A program made the translations under genes and the position numbers. A DNA stretch of 64,000 bases, from positions 1-64,000 of the forward strand of contig JASHNQ010000076.1 in NCBI GenBank assembly GCA_030041545.1, given 5' to 3'. Of this stretch, positions 23,707-32,168 are shown piece after piece. The notes under the pieces were generated by a model, which did no database searches, was not told where the DNA came from, and saw only the letters and a program-made list of their open reading frames with translations. The stretch's first letter is position 1; each line of letters opens with the position of its first letter. Source of the DNA: a candidate division FCPU426 bacterium. Lineage in GTDB: Bacteria; Oederibacteriota; Muellerivitia; Muellerivitales; Muellerivitaceae.

Positions 23707-26699
23707 GGAGTCGTCTCTTTTTCGAGTAATTCGGCCTCCATCGGAGGAAGGCTGACGAGTTTTTTCTCAACGTCGCCAATCCGCTCCTCGTTCTTCCATC
23801 TATCATAAACTTCCAGGGCCTTGCGGAAATCCTCATCGGCCTCCTTGTAACGATGGCTTGCGTACAGGAGCCATCCCAGGCGCTCCCATGCCTCCGCGTA
23901 ATTGGGTTCCAACTCGACAGCCTTTTGTTGGCAAGCGATGGCCTTGTCGACTTGACCAAACCCGTAAAAAAAGCTTTCGTCCTGCCGCACGAAAGCATTG
24001 AAAGGCATTGTGCTTTGGGCTTCCTTTAAGGCATCTTCCGTTTTCTGGAGATCCTCTTGGGACGATTCGGATGAAAAGTAGTCAAGCCGACGCATGAGCC
24101 TCTCGGCTTTGTTCAGTCTTATTTGGCCGTCGGTTTGCTCCAGCTCCAAGGCCCGGTCAAAAGTCTCGTCCGAAAGTTTTTTCCAAGCCGGGTACCCCGG
24201 TGCCGAATAATAAAGTCTTTCAAGGTAATCTGCCTTGGCTACGGCATAACGTGAATCCCATGCGTTTAATTTTTCGGCTGCTTCCAAGCACCGGAGGGCT
24301 TGCGGTAGCTGATGGCCTAGGGCGAGCTTTTCCGATTGTCCCTTCAGTGCCGGTCCGAAAGCCGCCGAAGCGAAAAGGCTGAGGCCCAATCCCAAGGCCA
24401 GGAAAGCAGCCGTTCCACAAGGTTTCGACTTTGTATTTGCTGGTTGCGCCAGGAGGCCGGCACCTTGGAGGGCGATGAGCGGCGTATGAAAGCAAAAGTC
24501 GAAAAAAGAGGCCGTGCCCAAGGCGGCCAAAGCCGCCTTCCGTCCCGGTTCTTTGGAAGGCCACAGCCTTTTCACCAAAAAAAACGCCCAAACCAACCCC
24601 ACGAGGCCGAAGGCGGTTAAAAATTCCAGGAACTCATTGTGGGCATATTCAGCGTCCATGAGGTAGCGGCTGACACCCGACGAGCGGGGGCTTTTCACCT
24701 GGTCAAAAAGGCCCGCAAAGGCGCCGGGCCCAACGCCTTCGAGCGGCTCCATGCTCCAGACCTGGAGGGCGGCTTTCCAAATCAGGAACCGGTCCCATTG
24801 TGTAGGATTTTTATCCAAGGAACTGAACACCGTCACGCGATAAGCCAGCACCAAGGCGATGAAAAGACATCCCAAGAGGGCCGCGGCAACGCGCTGTTGT
24901 TTTTTGACCAAAGCAATCGTTCCCGCCGCCAGCCCCACCATGGCGCCAAAGGCCCTCAGGCAGACCATCGTGGCCGCCGAATACAAGAGCACCAGCAAAT
25001 CGGTAAAACTTTTCGCGCCCTTGGACAGTGGCTTTAAATCCAAAGGCGAGCGGGCCCGTAAAAACAACAGCGCCAAGAGAAAGGTTCCAACTTGCTTGGG
25101 ATTAGGGAAAATATGCCAATCCTTGATATCCGAAGACTGGAAAGAAAACCGCCAAACCTGAAGCGCCCAAACCAACCCCAACCCGCAAAACCATTTGAAG
25201 AAACGTCGGGGGTCGGGCAAACCCTTTAAAAGAAGCCCAAAGGCCAATACAAGCCCGCTGACCTCAAAAAACCAAACCGCACCCATGGCTGAGGGTGAAA
25301 AAAATGCCCGCAATGCCACAAACACCCCGCCTGCGAAAACCCATAAGGGAAGGTTCTCCAGCTTTTGCTGGAAAAAAGCCATGGCCGCCCATAGAACGCA
25401 GGCGGCCATGGCCATGTTCCAGGTACGAAAGGGTGGCCAAAAACCTGAAATCAAAAGAACTCCCAATACCCCACATTCCACCCAAGCTGTAGGAATAACC
25501 GGCAGGCGCAAGGGTTTCTCCGGCCTGAACTCCAAGCGGGCCGCCAAAAGGCAAAACATCCATAGCAGTTCGGGCATCTGAAAGGGCAAGTCCACCAAGG
25601 AAAATAAGAGGAATGCGAGGATGCCGGTCATGGCCCCCCAACCTTCCCACCGGGACGGCACCTTGAACCTTCGGGCCAGGCTGAAAAGCGCAGCGAGGAA
25701 AAGGATAGTTCCCACCAATCCCGTTTCCGCCAAAAGCTGGAGCAGGAGGTTATGGGCGTATTTGGAGGCCCCGGAATCAAGTGGATAGCCCGCCTGCTGG
25801 TAGGCTTCGCCGAAGGTTCCCAGGCCCGACCCGAAAAAAGGGTGCTTTAGGAAAAGATGGAAAGCATGGTCCCACAAACCAACCCGTCCCGAAAAAGACG
25901 AGATGTCCCAATGCTGGAAGCCCCTGGACCCGATGACACCCGCCACTGCGGCCAACCCCACCGCCAAAACCGAAAGGACCCCGGCCCAGGATTTCCGAAA
26001 AGCCAAGACCGCCAGTCCGGCCAAGACCAGGGCCGCGAAGGCCCCCACGCTTTGGGCGGTCAAAAGGGCCAGTAAAAGCAGGAGGGTCACGGCCCCGAAA
26101 AACCACCGTTTAAAGCCCCTTCCAAGGGCGCAAAGGGTGAACGACAAAGGGAGGAAAAGCGCCATGAGCGCGGCCAAGGCCCCGGGCGTCACCAGCGGAC
26201 CGGAAGCCCGATGATAATAAACCGCCTTTTCCGCCACCCGGAAATCCATGCCGGTCAACCGGGGTAAAAGCGCCTGGGTTTCCCCAAAACCGAAAAGCCA
26301 TTGGTGAAGCGCCAGGACAGCGGCCATGGCCGCCAAAAGGAGCCCACCCACCTCCATGCGGCCCTGGGTCGCGGGTTCGTTGGACCTACCCATCAGGTAA
26401 AGGAGCGCGCCCAAGAAAGTGAAACCCGCGGACTGCAGGCTGACGCCGGGTTGGAGGGACCAAAAAGCGGAAACCGGAAGCAGGGTCAGGAAGAGCCATC
26501 CCGCCCTTCCCAGGATTTGGGACGATTCAGCCGGTAAAGGGCGGAATAACAGAAGGAGGAGGCCGCCTCCCAACGCCACCGCGTAGGATTGGGGAAAGGC
26601 CATCGGCGGGAAAAGCAGGAGGTAAAAAGCCATGGAAAGATAGGAAATTCCCCATATTCGGGTGGAGGAAACCGTCACCGCCGCGAGAGACTGGAGCAT
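23703..26699 (-). CDS. Tandem O-antigen-ligase-like membrane protein with TPR tail
   Basis: A 998-residue protein with about 20 hydrophobic segments. Two halves each carry the Wzy/WaaL/PglL-type loop: first LWDHAFHLFLKHPFFGSGLG then KYAHNLLLQLLAETGLVG (about residues 275-335), second IWKAALQVWSMEPLEGVGPG then AEYAHNEFLEFLTAFGLVG (about 640-705). From about residue 780 the protein is soluble with TPR-like repeats (NYAEAWERLGWLLYASHRYKEA). Enzymes of this class join lipid-linked glycans to an acceptor: lipid A, another glycan, or protein Ser/Thr. The start is ATG 26699, 30 bases after the YfhO copy 3 stop. Confidence 0.8.
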   Translation of the reverse strand: MLQSLAAVTVSSTRIWGISYLSMAFYLLLFPPMAFPQSYAVALGGGLLLLLFRPLPAESSQILGRAGWLFLTLLPVSAFWSLQPGVSLQSAGFTFLGALLYLMGRSNEPATQGRMEVGGLLLAAMAAVLALHQWLFGFGETQALLPRLTGMDFRVAEKAVYYHRASGPLVTPGALAALMALFLPLSFTLCALGRGFKRWFFGAVTLLLLLALLTAQSVGAFAALVLAGLAVLAFRKSWAGVLSVLAVGLAAVAGVIGSRGFQHWDISSFSGRVGLWDHAFHLFLKHPFFGSGLGTFGEAYQQAGYPLDSGASKYAHNLLLQLLAETGLVGTILFLAALFSLARRFKVPSRWEGWGAMTGILAFLLFSLVDLPFQMPELLWMFCLLAARLEFRPEKPLRLPVIPTAWVECGVLGVLLISGFWPPFRTWNMAMAACVLWAAMAFFQQKLENLPLWVFAGGVFVALRAFFSPSAMGAVWFFEVSGLVLAFGLLLKGLPDPRRFFKWFCGLGLVWALQVWRFSFQSSDIKDWHIFPNPKQVGTFLLALLFLRARSPLDLKPLSKGAKSFTDLLVLLYSAATMVCLRAFGAMVGLAAGTIALVKKQQRVAAALLGCLFIALVLAYRVTVFSSLDKNPTQWDRFLIWKAALQVWSMEPLEGVGPGAFAGLFDQVKSPRSSGVSRYLMDAEYAHNEFLEFLTAFGLVGLVWAFFLVKRLWPSKEPGRKAALAALGTASFFDFCFHTPLIALQGAGLLAQPANTKSKPCGTAAFLALGLGLSLFASAAFGPALKGQSEKLALGHQLPQALRCLEAAEKLNAWDSRYAVAKADYLERLYYSAPGYPAWKKLSDETFDRALELEQTDGQIRLNKAERLMRRLDYFSSESSQEDLQKTEDALKEAQSTMPFNAFVRQDESFFYGFGQVDKAIACQQKAVELEPNYAEAWERLGWLLYASHRYKEADEDFRKALEVYDRWKNEERIGDVEKKLVSLPPMEAELLEKETTP

Positions 26700-26729
26700 G
26701 GGGTTATTCTATCAGGCTGGCACTTGTTC

Positions 26730-28991
26730 TCAGCCCTTAAACTGTTTCAGGAATTGCTTCCTCCAGGGCCCACAAACCCAGGCCGCCAAGGATAAAAACC
26801 AGAGCAAGAGCCCCACCAGCAAGGGCTTCCACCAAACGGGTTCGTAACGGAATGTAACCTCATGCTCCCCTGACGGCACCCAAAGAGCCCGGAAGGCATG
26901 GTCGGCGGTGAAAAGCTCGGTGGGATTTCCGTCCACCCAGGCTTTCCAACCGGGATACGCCATTTCCGAAAACACGGTCCAGCCGCCCCGATTGAGCCTC
27001 ACGTGGAACGCCTCTTCGTCCGGATCATCGCGGATAAACTGGTATTCCAAATGCCCGGGACCGGTGTCCGCCTTGGCCGCTTCCGGCAGGGTTTGCGAAA
27101 AACAAGCCGTCTCATAGGGGTCGAAGTTGGGGCTTCGCATGGCTTGTAGCCCAAGTTGGTCGCCGTCCAAAACCAGGGCTTGGGCCGGGGAATAAACAAA
27201 GGGAACGTTTTGGGGGTTCAAACCGTAAGCCACGCCGTTCTCCCGGACCGTGGAAAAGCCCGGGATCTTCCAACGGTCCGCCGCCGTGGCGTAGCACTTG
27301 ACCGCCATCAGCTTAAGGAGGGTATTGGCAGGGATAGAATAAAGTTCCGTGGTCTTGTCCAGGCTCAGGGGATTGTAACCAAAGGCGATCCGCACCCCGG
27401 CCACGTAAACGGAATCCGGCGGAAGTTCGGTTTGGATTTCCTTGCCACCCGCGTCCACCTGGTAAGGAAGCCGGTCGCCGATGAGGGCCCGCCCCCCATG
27501 GGCGTCCGCCGCCAGCCTCCGGAGCACCCTGGAATGGCCTAAGTAATCAAAATTGGAGGGCGGCCCCCAACGGGAGGAAGCGCAATCCCAGGCCGTGGGC
27601 AAAAGGGCGGCCAAGAGGGATAAAAGGAAAACCCGCAAGGGCCACTCCATTGGTTTTTTCCCTACCGATCCCCAATAAATGGCCATGCCTCCTAGGATCA
27701 ACGCCGCTAACTGTGGAATGGGGTTTTCACTTTTCCACATTCCACCCGCCAAGAGAAGAAGGGCGTAAAGCGCCGCGGCAATTCCCCACGCTTGCTTTGC
27801 CGGTCTTTCCCGGGGGCCTGTTTCCATCGCTTTCAAGGCCTCAAAACCAAGGGCCGCCAGCAGGGAACCCGCCAGGCAATAAAGGAAAAGGTAACGGTAA
27901 GGCGCCCGCATCAGGCCGAACCCTGGCGCCATATAACAAAGAAAACGGTGTAGCGGAAAATATTTTCCAAAGGCCGTCAAGACTGCCAATAATCCCGTAA
28001 CGGCAAGGAAGCCGTTCATTCTTTTTTCCCGCCCCCGCCAAATCCCCAGGGCGAAGAGGAACAAGGCCCAAGGGCCTAGATAGCCCGCGTTCGCCAGGGT
28101 GCTGGCCAGGGGACGGGCCTGGCTCGTTGCGGTATCAAAGGGCTTCACGGGAAAGATAAAACCAAGGAGGGACCGGGGGTCCAATGACAAATCCGCTTGG
28201 AAGGTTTCATAATCCAAAGCGGCGTGCAAACGCCCGGATAGGTTCAGGAATTCATGGGCCGGTAACCATAGCAACAATAGCGGTAGGCCCCCCCAGAGGA
28301 AGAAGAGGGTGGATAACAGCAGCCTTTTATTCCTGGCCGGTTCCCTCTTCCATCCCCTCCTTGCCAGCAACCGGTAGGCCAGGTAAAGGCCTCCCCCATA
28401 AAGGGCTCCCAGGGTCATCTGGAAGCTCCCCGATAAAAACAGCAGGGCGAAAGCCAAACCGGCGACAAAGGCCCAGGCCGGTTCCAGCTTTTGGGAGACT
28501 TTTTCCAGTGCCGCCCCCCACCAAGGCACCCAAGCGAACGCGGCCAAGAGGGGTGGATGGATGGTCTCCCACCAGAAAAAGCCCGAAAAAGCAAGGAGCA
28601 ACCCGGCTAAAAACCTTGAGGCCGGGGATAACCCCAGCGCCTTGGCCCAGAAGTGCATCCCCCAAGCCGCCAAAAGAAAGTGGAGGAAATAAAAAACGCC
28701 GAAACCATAGGGCACTGGCAATGGAAGCAACAGGTAGGTGAAGGGATAGGCTGCCATGGCGTTGGGATCGGCAAAAAAAGGCTGCCCGCCCATAAGGTAA
28801 GGACACCAAAGTGGAAAATGCCCCTGGGCGATGCAGGATTTTAAGTACAACCGCATGGGGACATAAGCGGCCAGGAGGTCCCCGTCAAAAAAGGCCTTGT
28901 TGCCCAGCAGGCAGGGTGAAAAAACCACGAGTGCGGCGATGGAATAAAAAAGGACGCCGTGGAGCGTTCGGCTTTCAATAAAATTTCTCAT
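26730..28991 (-). CDS. YfhO-family membrane protein, copy 3
   Basis: A 753-residue polytopic protein, clearly the closest relative of copy 4 in length, motif wording and loop sequence. First loop: FFDGDLLAAYVPMRLYLKS, then GHFPLWCPYLMGGQPFFADP. C-terminus: YPGWKAWVDGNPTELFTADH and HEVTFRYEPVWWKPLL. The conserved acidic residues in the first loop are those expected for a GT-C enzyme that uses a polyprenyl-phosphate sugar. It lies 77 bases after copy 4 and 30 bases before the ligase gene. Confidence 0.82.
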   Translation of the reverse strand: MRNFIESRTLHGVLFYSIAALVVFSPCLLGNKAFFDGDLLAAYVPMRLYLKSCIAQGHFPLWCPYLMGGQPFFADPNAMAAYPFTYLLLPLPVPYGFGVFYFLHFLLAAWGMHFWAKALGLSPASRFLAGLLLAFSGFFWWETIHPPLLAAFAWVPWWGAALEKVSQKLEPAWAFVAGLAFALLFLSGSFQMTLGALYGGGLYLAYRLLARRGWKREPARNKRLLLSTLFFLWGGLPLLLLWLPAHEFLNLSGRLHAALDYETFQADLSLDPRSLLGFIFPVKPFDTATSQARPLASTLANAGYLGPWALFLFALGIWRGREKRMNGFLAVTGLLAVLTAFGKYFPLHRFLCYMAPGFGLMRAPYRYLFLYCLAGSLLAALGFEALKAMETGPRERPAKQAWGIAAALYALLLLAGGMWKSENPIPQLAALILGGMAIYWGSVGKKPMEWPLRVFLLSLLAALLPTAWDCASSRWGPPSNFDYLGHSRVLRRLAADAHGGRALIGDRLPYQVDAGGKEIQTELPPDSVYVAGVRIAFGYNPLSLDKTTELYSIPANTLLKLMAVKCYATAADRWKIPGFSTVRENGVAYGLNPQNVPFVYSPAQALVLDGDQLGLQAMRSPNFDPYETACFSQTLPEAAKADTGPGHLEYQFIRDDPDEEAFHVRLNRGGWTVFSEMAYPGWKAWVDGNPTELFTADHAFRALWVPSGEHEVTFRYEPVWWKPLLVGLLLWFLSLAAWVCGPWRKQFLKQFKG

Positions 28992-29068
28992 GGTTTTCCA
29001 GGATAAGTCCCGTTGACAGGGCTTCCAAGCGCTATTTCCTCGAGATGGAAAAAGCTCCGATTATTCGG

Positions 29069-31342
29069 TCATGCCTGGGGGGCCGGCCAAAATTTCCGCC
29101 GCCCCGGCCCCAAGACAAGCAGGAGCACCGAAAAGGCCCATGCGGCCAGTCCCCCCAGGAGGGGCTTCCACCAAGGGGGCTCATAGCGAAACGTCACTTC
29201 ATGGCTCCCGGACGGGATCCAAACCGCCCGGAAGGCGTGGTTGGCGGTAAAAAGGGCCGAAGCGTTTCCATCCACCCAGGCTTTCCAGCCCGGATACATA
29301 ACCTCGGAAAACACCACCCAGCCCGGAAGATTCATGACGACCTTAAAACCCCTCTCATCCGGGTTGTCCCGGACCAGGTCGTATTCCAGGTCGGTCGCCA
29401 ATCCGTTGTTTCGGGAGAAGTCGGAAAGGGATTCGGAGAAATAAGCTTTCTCATAAGGGTCGAATCCCGGCTTTCGCATGGCTTCCAGCCGCGCCTGGCC
29501 GTCCGTGATGGTTTCCACCTTGGAAGGATGGTAAACATAGCGGATTTTGTCGCGGTTCACGCCATAGAGCACGCCTCCCGCTTCGGAAGTCGAAAAGCCG
29601 GGCAGGTTCCATCTCCTGTCCCCTGCCGCAAAGGCCTTCACGGCCATCAGCCGGGCGTAGGTCCCCAGCCTAAGGGTGTAAAGGTCCGAAGTCCTATCCA
29701 GTCCCAGCGGGTTGTAGCCGATGGCGTCCTGGACTTGGGCGGCATAGGCCGAATCCGGGGGGAGGTCGAAAGGAACCGGACGTCCCTCCGACTCCACGGA
29801 ATAGGGAATATGGTCCCCGATGAGTACCCGGCCACAGGCGGATTGCTGTTTGAGTTCGGAAAGGACAGGCGATCTTTCCAGATAATCAAAATTGGACGGG
29901 GGCCCCCACCGGGAGGAGGCGCAAGTCCAGGCTGTCAGGATAAGGGAAAGGGTAATGGACAGGAGGACGATCTTATGGCCCAGGGCTTGGGATTGTTTTT
30001 CCCCCCATAAAAAACACAGCCCTGCCGGGACCAACGTCAGGGCGGGCAGTTGAAGCCAAACCGCCTTCCCTTCCCAAAACCCCAGGACCAGGATGGCCGC
30101 GCCATAAACCAAAGCGGCCAGCTTTATATTCTTTCCAAAATCCTTTTTCCCCTTCTCCCGTCGTTTTTTACCCAAGGATTCAAAACCGAAAGCCGCCAAA
30201 AGGGCCCCCCCGACCACGTAAAGGAAGAGATAGCGGAAGGGAGCCCGCATCAACTCGAAACCCGGAGCCACGAAACAAAGGAGGCGGTGCAAGGGAAAAT
30301 ATCTTCCAAAGGCCGTCAATACCGCTAGTCCACCAGCCACGGCAAAAAAAAGCGGGATTCCCTTCCGTTTCTTCAGGCCCAAGGCGAAAAGAAAAAGGGC
30401 CCAGGGATCCAGGTAGCCCGCGTTCGCCAGGTAATCAGCCACTGGTCGGGCCTGGCCTGAGGGGTCAAAAGGCTTGAGGGGTAACAGGAAACCCAGGAGA
30501 GTCCTGGGATCCAGCGACAGGTCCGCCTGGAAGGTTTGGTAATCCATGGCGGCATGAAGGCGTTCCGACAAGTGGATGAATTCCCTGGACGGTATCCAAA
30601 GCACCAGCAATGGCAGGGCGCCCCAAAGGAAAAACAGCGGCGCGGCCAGCAGACGTTGGTCTTTTTTCGGTTCTTTCCGCCATTCCCTCCGGATGAGCAG
30701 GCGGTAGGCCAGGTAGAGGGCGCCCCCGTATAGGGCTCCCAGGGTCATTTGGAAGTTCCCGGATAAAAAAAGCAGGGCGAAGACCAGCCCGGCCGCGAAG
30801 GCCCAGGCCGGTTCCAGCTTCTGGGTCAATTTTTCCAGCGTCGCACCCCACCAGGGCATCCAGGCGAAGGCCGCCAACAGGGGTGGATGGATGATCTCCC
30901 ACCAGAAGAAGCCCGAAAAAACCATGAGCAGCCCAGCCAAAAGCCCCGACTCCCTAGACAAGCCCAAGGTCTTCGCCCAGAAATACATGCCCCAGGCCGC
31001 CAGGAGAAAATGCAGGAAGTAGAAAACGCTGAAGCCATAGGGGATGGGCAGGGGAAGAAGAAGATAGGTAATGGGATAGGCCGACATCGTATTGGGATCG
31101 GCGAAAAAAGGCTGGCCTCCCAGGAGATAGGGGCACCAAAGGGGCAGATGCCCCTGTAGGAGGCAGGCCTTTAGGAAAATCCGCATAGGGACATATTGGG
31201 TCAACAGGTCCCCGTCAAAGTAGGCCTGGCCCATGAAAAGAACGGGCGCGAACACCACAAAGCCGATGAGAGGATAAAAAACGAGAGGATGGAAGAAGCC
31301 AGAAAGCAGTTTTGAGTTATGAGTTTTGAGTTTTGTCCTCAT
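29069..31342 (-). CDS. YfhO-family membrane protein, copy 4
   Basis: A 757-residue polytopic protein, the tandem duplicate of copy 3 (YFDGDLLTQYVPMRIFLKA, GHLPLWCPYLLGGQPFFADP, then YPGWKAWVDGNASALFTANH). It is the first gene of the operon YfhO-4, YfhO-3, ligase, YfhO-2, dehydrogenase, propeller. Its first 14 codons, MRTKLKTHNSKLLS, are encoded by a copy of the intergenic AACTCAAAACT repeat, so either the repeat has extended the gene or the true start lies slightly downstream. ATG 31342 has AGGGAAAA upstream. Confidence 0.82.
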   Translation of the reverse strand: MRTKLKTHNSKLLSGFFHPLVFYPLIGFVVFAPVLFMGQAYFDGDLLTQYVPMRIFLKACLLQGHLPLWCPYLLGGQPFFADPNTMSAYPITYLLLPLPIPYGFSVFYFLHFLLAAWGMYFWAKTLGLSRESGLLAGLLMVFSGFFWWEIIHPPLLAAFAWMPWWGATLEKLTQKLEPAWAFAAGLVFALLFLSGNFQMTLGALYGGALYLAYRLLIRREWRKEPKKDQRLLAAPLFFLWGALPLLVLWIPSREFIHLSERLHAAMDYQTFQADLSLDPRTLLGFLLPLKPFDPSGQARPVADYLANAGYLDPWALFLFALGLKKRKGIPLFFAVAGGLAVLTAFGRYFPLHRLLCFVAPGFELMRAPFRYLFLYVVGGALLAAFGFESLGKKRREKGKKDFGKNIKLAALVYGAAILVLGFWEGKAVWLQLPALTLVPAGLCFLWGEKQSQALGHKIVLLSITLSLILTAWTCASSRWGPPSNFDYLERSPVLSELKQQSACGRVLIGDHIPYSVESEGRPVPFDLPPDSAYAAQVQDAIGYNPLGLDRTSDLYTLRLGTYARLMAVKAFAAGDRRWNLPGFSTSEAGGVLYGVNRDKIRYVYHPSKVETITDGQARLEAMRKPGFDPYEKAYFSESLSDFSRNNGLATDLEYDLVRDNPDERGFKVVMNLPGWVVFSEVMYPGWKAWVDGNASALFTANHAFRAVWIPSGSHEVTFRYEPPWWKPLLGGLAAWAFSVLLLVLGPGRRKFWPAPQA

Positions 31343-31590
31343 TTTTCCCTTTTTGAGTATCGGGCAAAGCCCGATGAAGGTAATGAGGGCGACATTGTTT
31401 TCTTTACGGGACCGGAGGCCCCATTTAAAAAGGAAAAACAGTGTGAGTTACTGAACATTTTTGAACCTTTGGTTCAAAAATTTAAAGGCTTTATTCAACC
31501 TTTTTAAATGTCGAAAGGTTTTATTTTTGCAATTAAATTTAGAAGTTTTTCAATCCTCGATTGAAAAACTGTCCACAACTCAAAACTTAC
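31306..31590. repeat. Hairpin and AACTCAAAACT repeat cluster
   Basis: This spacer between aroQ and YfhO copy 4 holds AGTTTTGAGTTATGAGTTTTGAG (about 31310), a hairpin TTTTTGAACC-TTT-GGTTCAAAAA (31458-31480), a second hairpin AGTTTTTCAATC-CTC-GATTGAAAAACT (about 31543-31569) and then GTCCACAACTCAAAACT (31570-31586) abutting the aroQ stop. Similar units occur near 4900-4990 and 47570-47625. Confidence 0.55.
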
Positions 31591-32036
31591 TTTTCTTTTC
31601 CGGGAAGGGGGAGCTGGACGGCCGCCTCAAGGGCTAAAAGGTAGCTGTTTTTCCCGAAGCCGGAAATCTGGCCCACGACCACGGGGGAAACGTGGGAGGA
31701 CTGTCGGAACCCCTCCCGGGCATGGATGTTGGATAGGTGCACTTCGATGGCGGGAACCCTGACCGCCGACAATGCGTCCCGGATGGCCACCGAGGTGTGG
31801 GTATAGGCCGCTGGGTTGATGAGGATCACCTCGGCCCAATGGCGGGCGTTCTGGATGGCCTCCACGATTTCGCCCTCGTGATTAGACTGCACGATGCGAA
31901 GCTCCACATCCTTTTGGGCGGCTAGTTCCTTGAGTTCCTTGTTGATTTCCTCCAGGGTGACCGAACCATAGACGTTCGGCTCCCTCTCGCCCAACAAATT
32001 CAGGTTAGGACCGTGGATCACCAGCACTTTTCGCAT
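31587..32036 (-). CDS. aroQ: Type II 3-dehydroquinate dehydratase
   Basis: Shikimate-pathway enzyme (3-dehydroquinate to 3-dehydroshikimate), a dodecamer of small subunits; 149 residues as usual. The conserved N-terminus is [19 protein letters not shown]; the catalytic Tyr is in PNVYGS, the active-site QSNHEGE and [17 protein letters not shown] segments are present, and [14 protein letters not shown] contains the catalytic His. ATG 32036 has GGGAGAAAC just before it; an in-frame upstream start adds 11 unlike residues. It stands alone between opposed glycan genes. Confidence 0.96.
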   Translation of the reverse strand: MRKVLVIHGPNLNLLGEREPNVYGSVTLEEINKELKELAAQKDVELRIVQSNHEGEIVEAIQNARHWAEVILINPAAYTHTSVAIRDALSAVRVPAIEVHLSNIHAREGFRQSSHVSPVVVGQISGFGKNSYLLALEAAVQLPLPGKEK

Positions 32037-32168
32037 CGTTTCTCCCAGCGGATTGGTTGGCAGGCTCAAAGGCTTGAGGAATCATGCTAATCAGAAGGAT
32101 TCCCAGGGACAAGGACAAAATCCCCTTTTCCTGGAAACCGCACCCCAACACCCCTAAAATCGGCCCAT

